Of a DNA stretch of 64,000 bases, positions 60,591-64,000 are shown one piece after another. The notes beneath the pieces are model-generated. The model made no database searches. It had not been told where the DNA came from and saw nothing but the letters and a program-made list of their open reading frames with translations. The stretch covers positions 30,328 through 94,327 of the forward strand of contig JAJGOT010001040.1 of the NCBI GenBank assembly GCA_022457155.1. Direction: 5' to 3'. This DNA is from Cladopsammia gracilis. Lineage: Eukaryota > Cnidaria > Anthozoa > Scleractinia > Dendrophylliidae. Numbering within the stretch: position 1 is the stretch's first letter; the number at the start of each line of letters is the position of its first letter. The translations under genes were made by a program, and so were the position numbers.

Positions 60591-60852
60591 ACGAAAAAAA
60601 GGCCAGCCATTGATCCTTTTTATTAAGCCAAATGAGATGAGGTGACCGGACACCTACATGTACCATGAGTCTCCTTAAGAATACTCTGCCTGGCTTGTCA
60701 CGACTCAACAGGCAAAAATTCGAAAAGCCCAGAAATATCTTCTTACAAACCAGAATTCAGAGATCAAATTCGTGTTTATGTGAATTTTCTCAAGTACATG
60801 TAGTAAGGGAACCTCTGAACCTACTCGTTAGGTTTAGTTAACTTGTCATGGG

Positions 60853-61740
60853 CATTTTTGTTTTAAGGTCCTGTTGTGTTTAGCACAGGCATTTTTGTTT
60901 TAAGGTCCTGTTGTGTTTAGCACAGGCATTTTTGTTTTAAGGTCCTGTTGTGTTTAACACAGGCATTTTGTTTTAAGGTCCTGTTGTGTTAACACAGGCA
61001 TTTTTGTTTTAAGGTCCTGTTGTGTTCAGCACAGGCAATTTAGTTGTGGCTTAGTCCACTTCTACTGTATTGAGGATTCGACCTCGTGTTATATTGTGGC
61101 TTCGTCCATTTTTAATTTGTTGAGGATTTGTCCTCTGGCTTCTTGTGGATTCGTCCACTGTTGCCTTTGGGGTTTTTAACCACTGATTTATATATTATTT
61201 TGGCATTTATGGTGAGTTGTCGCGTCGACTTTATGTCTGACAGACAGACTTTCCCTGCCACATTTTTGTTTTAAGGTCCTGTTGTGTTAACGCAGGCAAT
61301 TTTGTTTTAAGGTCCTGTTGTGTTCAGCACAGGCAATTTAGTTGTGGCTTAGTCCACTTCTATTGTATTGAGGATTCGTCTTCGTGTTATATTGTGGATT
61401 CGTCCATTTTTATTATTAAGGATTTATCCTTAATAATAATTTGTTGAGGATTCGTCCGCTGTTGCCTTTGGGGTTTTTAACCCCTGATTTATATATTATT
61501 TTGGCATTTAAAGGGGAGTTGTCGCGTCGACTTTATGTCTGACGGACTTTCCCTGCCACATTTTTATTTTGCCCATGACTGGTTTATAGCTAAACATTCA
61601 ATTTAATGAGTTTTGATTATTGGGCATTTCGAGGGCTTGGGTTGTGTCTGCCTATTGATGTGTAATTTTTCCTTTATGGTTTCACCCTCAAGGAGCTACT
61701 GTTTGCTTTCAAGGTTTTCTGCCCTTAAGGCCGATTATTG
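60853..61740 (-). repeat. Hairpin arrays and ladder, right arm unit 3
   Basis: Five CCTG units from 60870 to about 61035, one more than the other right arms. The ladder, the duplicated pair at 61278-61333 and the second ladder follow. Confidence 0.75.
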
Positions 61741-61934
61741 TTACCTTTGAGGTTATGCTCTCAAAGTTTTTTATTGTTTATGGGGCACTTATAGAGATTG
61801 CTGATGTGTTGACTTTCAGTCTCACGTGGCTTGTCTCTGCCTTTTGATTTTACATTTTGCCCATTTGTTTTTAAACCTTGATTTTAATTTTTAAGATTTC
61901 CAGATTCTGCCTTTATTTATGTTTGTTTGCAGGC
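61741..61934 (-). repeat. Outer end of the palindrome arm (only complete right end)
   Basis: Reverse complement of about 231-425. The last bases on the plus strand are a pyrimidine-rich stretch followed by TTTGCAG/GCATGCCC, which looks like a splice acceptor directly before an ATG (61932-61934 region). The splice reading is a sequence impression only. Confidence 0.6.
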
Positions 61935-62425
61935 ATGCCCTCAGAACATCCAACTCCGAAGACATCATTGTCTGCTCCAGGTGCTGGACAGACATCCACC
62001 TGACTTAACCCACTTGCTTCAGAATTCCTGCTGACAATACACTGCCAATGACATTTCCATCTGCAAGGAGTGCCCCAGTTGATGATGGTATTGATGCTAC
62101 AATTAAATTTATTGAGGTGGCAGGCCCAGGCTGCATTTTGGCATAAATGGACATTAAGAACACTTTTAGGAAACCTAAGTAATGATGATACTTTGCTTGG
62201 GATGCAGTGATGAGGCTTGTATTATTACAACAGGGGCCTATGAGATGTTCTAATTATTGGTTAACTTGTGAAAATGTTAGTACTGCAGTATATTTAGCAT
62301 ATTTCAAGACTAATAAGATATAATTTTGAATTTGTGTTCTCACTGTACTTAAGCATTCCCATGGCACCTGAAAAAACTTCTGACCCTGCCACTACTTAGT
62401 CATTCGCTAGTATTGAATTGGAGCA
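61932..62425 (+). pseudogene. DIRS-like reverse transcriptase remnant
   Basis: Flank of the third palindrome. Broken frames give recognisable DIRS-type reverse transcriptase segments in the right order: VDDGIDATIKFIEVAGPG then LA*MDIKNTFR (motif A, with Asp; about 62077-62175), LLGMQ**GLYYYNRGL (about 62192-62245), and IPMAPEKTSDPATT then SFASIELE (about 62353-62425). Stops occur where relatives have Lys (TAA for AAA) and Trp (TGA for TGG). A short frame from the ATG at the palindrome edge (MPSEHPTPKTSLSAPGAGQ) precedes it. With the RNase H and recombinase of the arms this supplies all the DIRS domains, but in different places and orientations. Satellite replaces everything after SFASIELE. 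Confidence 0.65.
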
Positions 62426-64000
62426 AATTTTGGCCAAATCTCACTTTTGAGCACACCAGATCTCAAAATCATCCTGGTGAACTCAAATCATCGCCAAAAA
62501 CCGAAAACAGTGCATTTCTATGAAAAATGACAAAACGTACCTTTCGGGCCGTGCGGAGCAAATTTTGGCAAAATCTCACTTTTGGGCACACCAGATCTCA
62601 AAGTCGTCGCACGGGCCTCAAATCATCGCGAAAAACCCAAAACAGTGCACTTCTATGAAAAATACACAAAACGTACGTTTGGGGCCGTGCGGAGCAAGTT
62701 TTGGCAAAGTCTCACTTTTCAGCACACCAGATCTCAAAGTCGCCGCACTGGCCTCAAATCATCGCCAAAAACCGAAAACAGTGCACTTCTATGAAAAATG
62801 CACAAAACGTACGTTTCGGGCCGTGCGGAGCAAGTTTTGGCAAAATCTCACCTTTTAGCACACCAAATCTCAAAATCGTCGTAAACACCTCAAATCATCG
62901 CCAAAAACCGAAAACAGTCCATTTCTATGAAAAATGCATAAAACGTACATTTCGTGCCGTGCTGAGCAAGTTTTGGCAAAATCTCACTTTTTAGAACACC
63001 AGATCTCAAAATCATCCTGGTGAACTCAAATCATCGCCAAAAAGCGAAAACAGTGCATTTCTATGAAAAATGCACAAAACGTACGTTTCGGGCCGTCCGG
63101 AGCAAGTTTTGGCAAAATCTCACTTTTCAGCACACCAGAACTCAAAATCATCCTGGTGAACTCAAATCATCGCGAAAAACGAAAACAGTGCATTTCTATG
63201 AAAAATGCACAAAACGTACGTTTCGGCCGTCGGAGCAAGTTTTGGCAAAATCTCACTTTTGGCACACCAGATCTCAAAATCATCCTGGTCAACTCAAATC
63301 ATCGCCAAAAAGCGAAAACAGTGCATTTCTATGAAAAATGCACAAAACGTACGTTTCGGCCGTCCGGAGCAAGTTTTGGCAAAATCTCACTTTTGAGCAC
63401 ACCAGAACTCAAAATCATCCTGGTCAACTCAAATCATCGCCAAAAAGCGAAAACAGTGCATTTCTATGAAAAATGCACAAAACGTACGTTTCGGGCCGTC
63501 GGAGCAAGTTTTGGCAAAATCTCACTTTTGAGCACACCAGAACTCAAAATCATCCTGGTCAACTCAAATCATCGCCAAAAAGCGAAAACAGTGCATTTCT
63601 ATGAAAATGCACAAAACGTACGTTTCGAGCCGTGCGGAGCATGTTTTGGCAAAATCTCACTTTTGGCACACCAGATCTCAAAATCGTCCACTGGCTCAAA
63701 TCATCGCCAAAAACGAAAACAGTGCATTTCTATGAAAAATGCACAAAACGTACGTTTCGGGCCGTGCGGAGCAAGTTTTGGCAAAATCTCACTTTTGAGC
63801 ACACCAGAACTCAAAATCATCCTGGAACTCAAATCATCGCCAAAAACGAAAACAGTGCATTTCTATGAAAATGCACAAAACGTACGTTTGGCCGTGCGGA
63901 GCAAGTTTTGGCAAAATCTCACTTTTCAGCACACCAGAACTCAAAATCATCCTGGTGAACTCAAATCATCGCCAAAAAGCGAAAACAGTGCATTTCTATA
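62417..64000 (+). repeat. 136-bp satellite array running off the right edge
   Basis: About 11-12 monomers of the outer CGTACG subfamily in the opposite direction to the arrays at 1-230, 22508-25431 and 46527-48091. Many monomers have small deletions in GGGCCGTGCGGAG (for example CGGCCGTCGGAG near 63224) and show CATCCTGGTGAACTC or CATCCTGGTCAACTC variants, so this array is locally homogenised to its own variants. Open frames here have the same origin as in the other arrays. Confidence 0.93.

Larger units (their letters stand above)
48092..61934. repeat. Giant inverted repeat of unit 3, both arms complete
   Basis: Left arm 48092-53930, centre 53931-55308, right arm 55309-61934. Here the right arm runs to the reverse complement of the left terminus (GTTTGTTTGCAGGCATGC, ending at 61934), past the GTTACC point where units 1 and 2 are cut. 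The sequence outside is DIRS reverse-transcriptase remnant and then satellite in the opposite direction to that on the left. Unit 3 is therefore the best view of the inverted repeat's original ends. Confidence 0.9.

Noticed and set aside
1..64000. Intact host protein-coding gene, tRNA, rRNA or virus
   Set aside because: I found no uninterrupted frame with recognisable host function, no tRNA or rRNA signature and no viral structural genes in either strand. Splice-like sites were noted only as impressions.

Overview
This window looks like eukaryotic, AT-rich, repeat-dominated nuclear DNA, most probably from a marine invertebrate. My best guess is an anthozoan (stony coral or anemone). That guess rests on a DIRS-like tyrosine-recombinase retroelement, a Tx1/L1-like LINE whose motifs resemble those I know from corals, and frequent TACATGTA / TACCGGTACATG motifs. 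I see no operons, ribosome binding sites, rRNA, tRNA or intact conventional genes. Nearly everything is repeat, dead mobile element or satellite.

Layout. The window holds two complete large units and one partial unit in head-to-tail order: unit 1 at 231-25431, unit 2 at 25432-48091, and unit 3 at 48092-61934. Each unit starts with a giant inverted repeat of about 13.6-13.9 kb (231-13796, 25432-39293, 48092-61934). The left arm reads: hairpin-rich block, decayed DIRS-like RNase H plus tyrosine recombinase (+), a block with a recurring TAGCAAGGGCAG motif, a few 136-bp satellite monomers, and a 5'-truncated LINE (+). The centre is about 1.4 kb of a roughly 465-bp repeat family carrying a small MITE-like insertion. 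The right arm is the reverse complement of the left. In units 1 and 2 the right arm is cut off and joined to a 4-5.5 kb tandem array of the same 465-bp family. After that come a LINE C-terminal fragment (-), about 1.6 kb of low-information DNA, an (ATAAT)n minisatellite, one broken Lys/Ser/Asp-rich ORF, and a long 136-bp satellite array leading into the next unit. Unit 3 keeps the full right arm. It then runs into a fragment of a DIRS-type reverse transcriptase (+) and an opposite-orientation 136-bp satellite array to the window end.

How it fits together. No functional pathway is encoded. All six LINE cores share the same nonsense codon and frameshift, so they spread by DNA-level duplication of one dead chimeric block, not by retrotransposition. 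Variant sites in the LINE segments form a mosaic between left and right arms and between units. This suggests arm-to-arm gene conversion or unequal exchange. The least explained features are the regular ladder of short hairpins next to the recombinase remnant, the long palindromes themselves, and one otherwise open 268-codon frame stopped by a probable CpG transition. A structure like this is also a classic place for assembly errors, so the copy number and order given here depend on the assembly being right.
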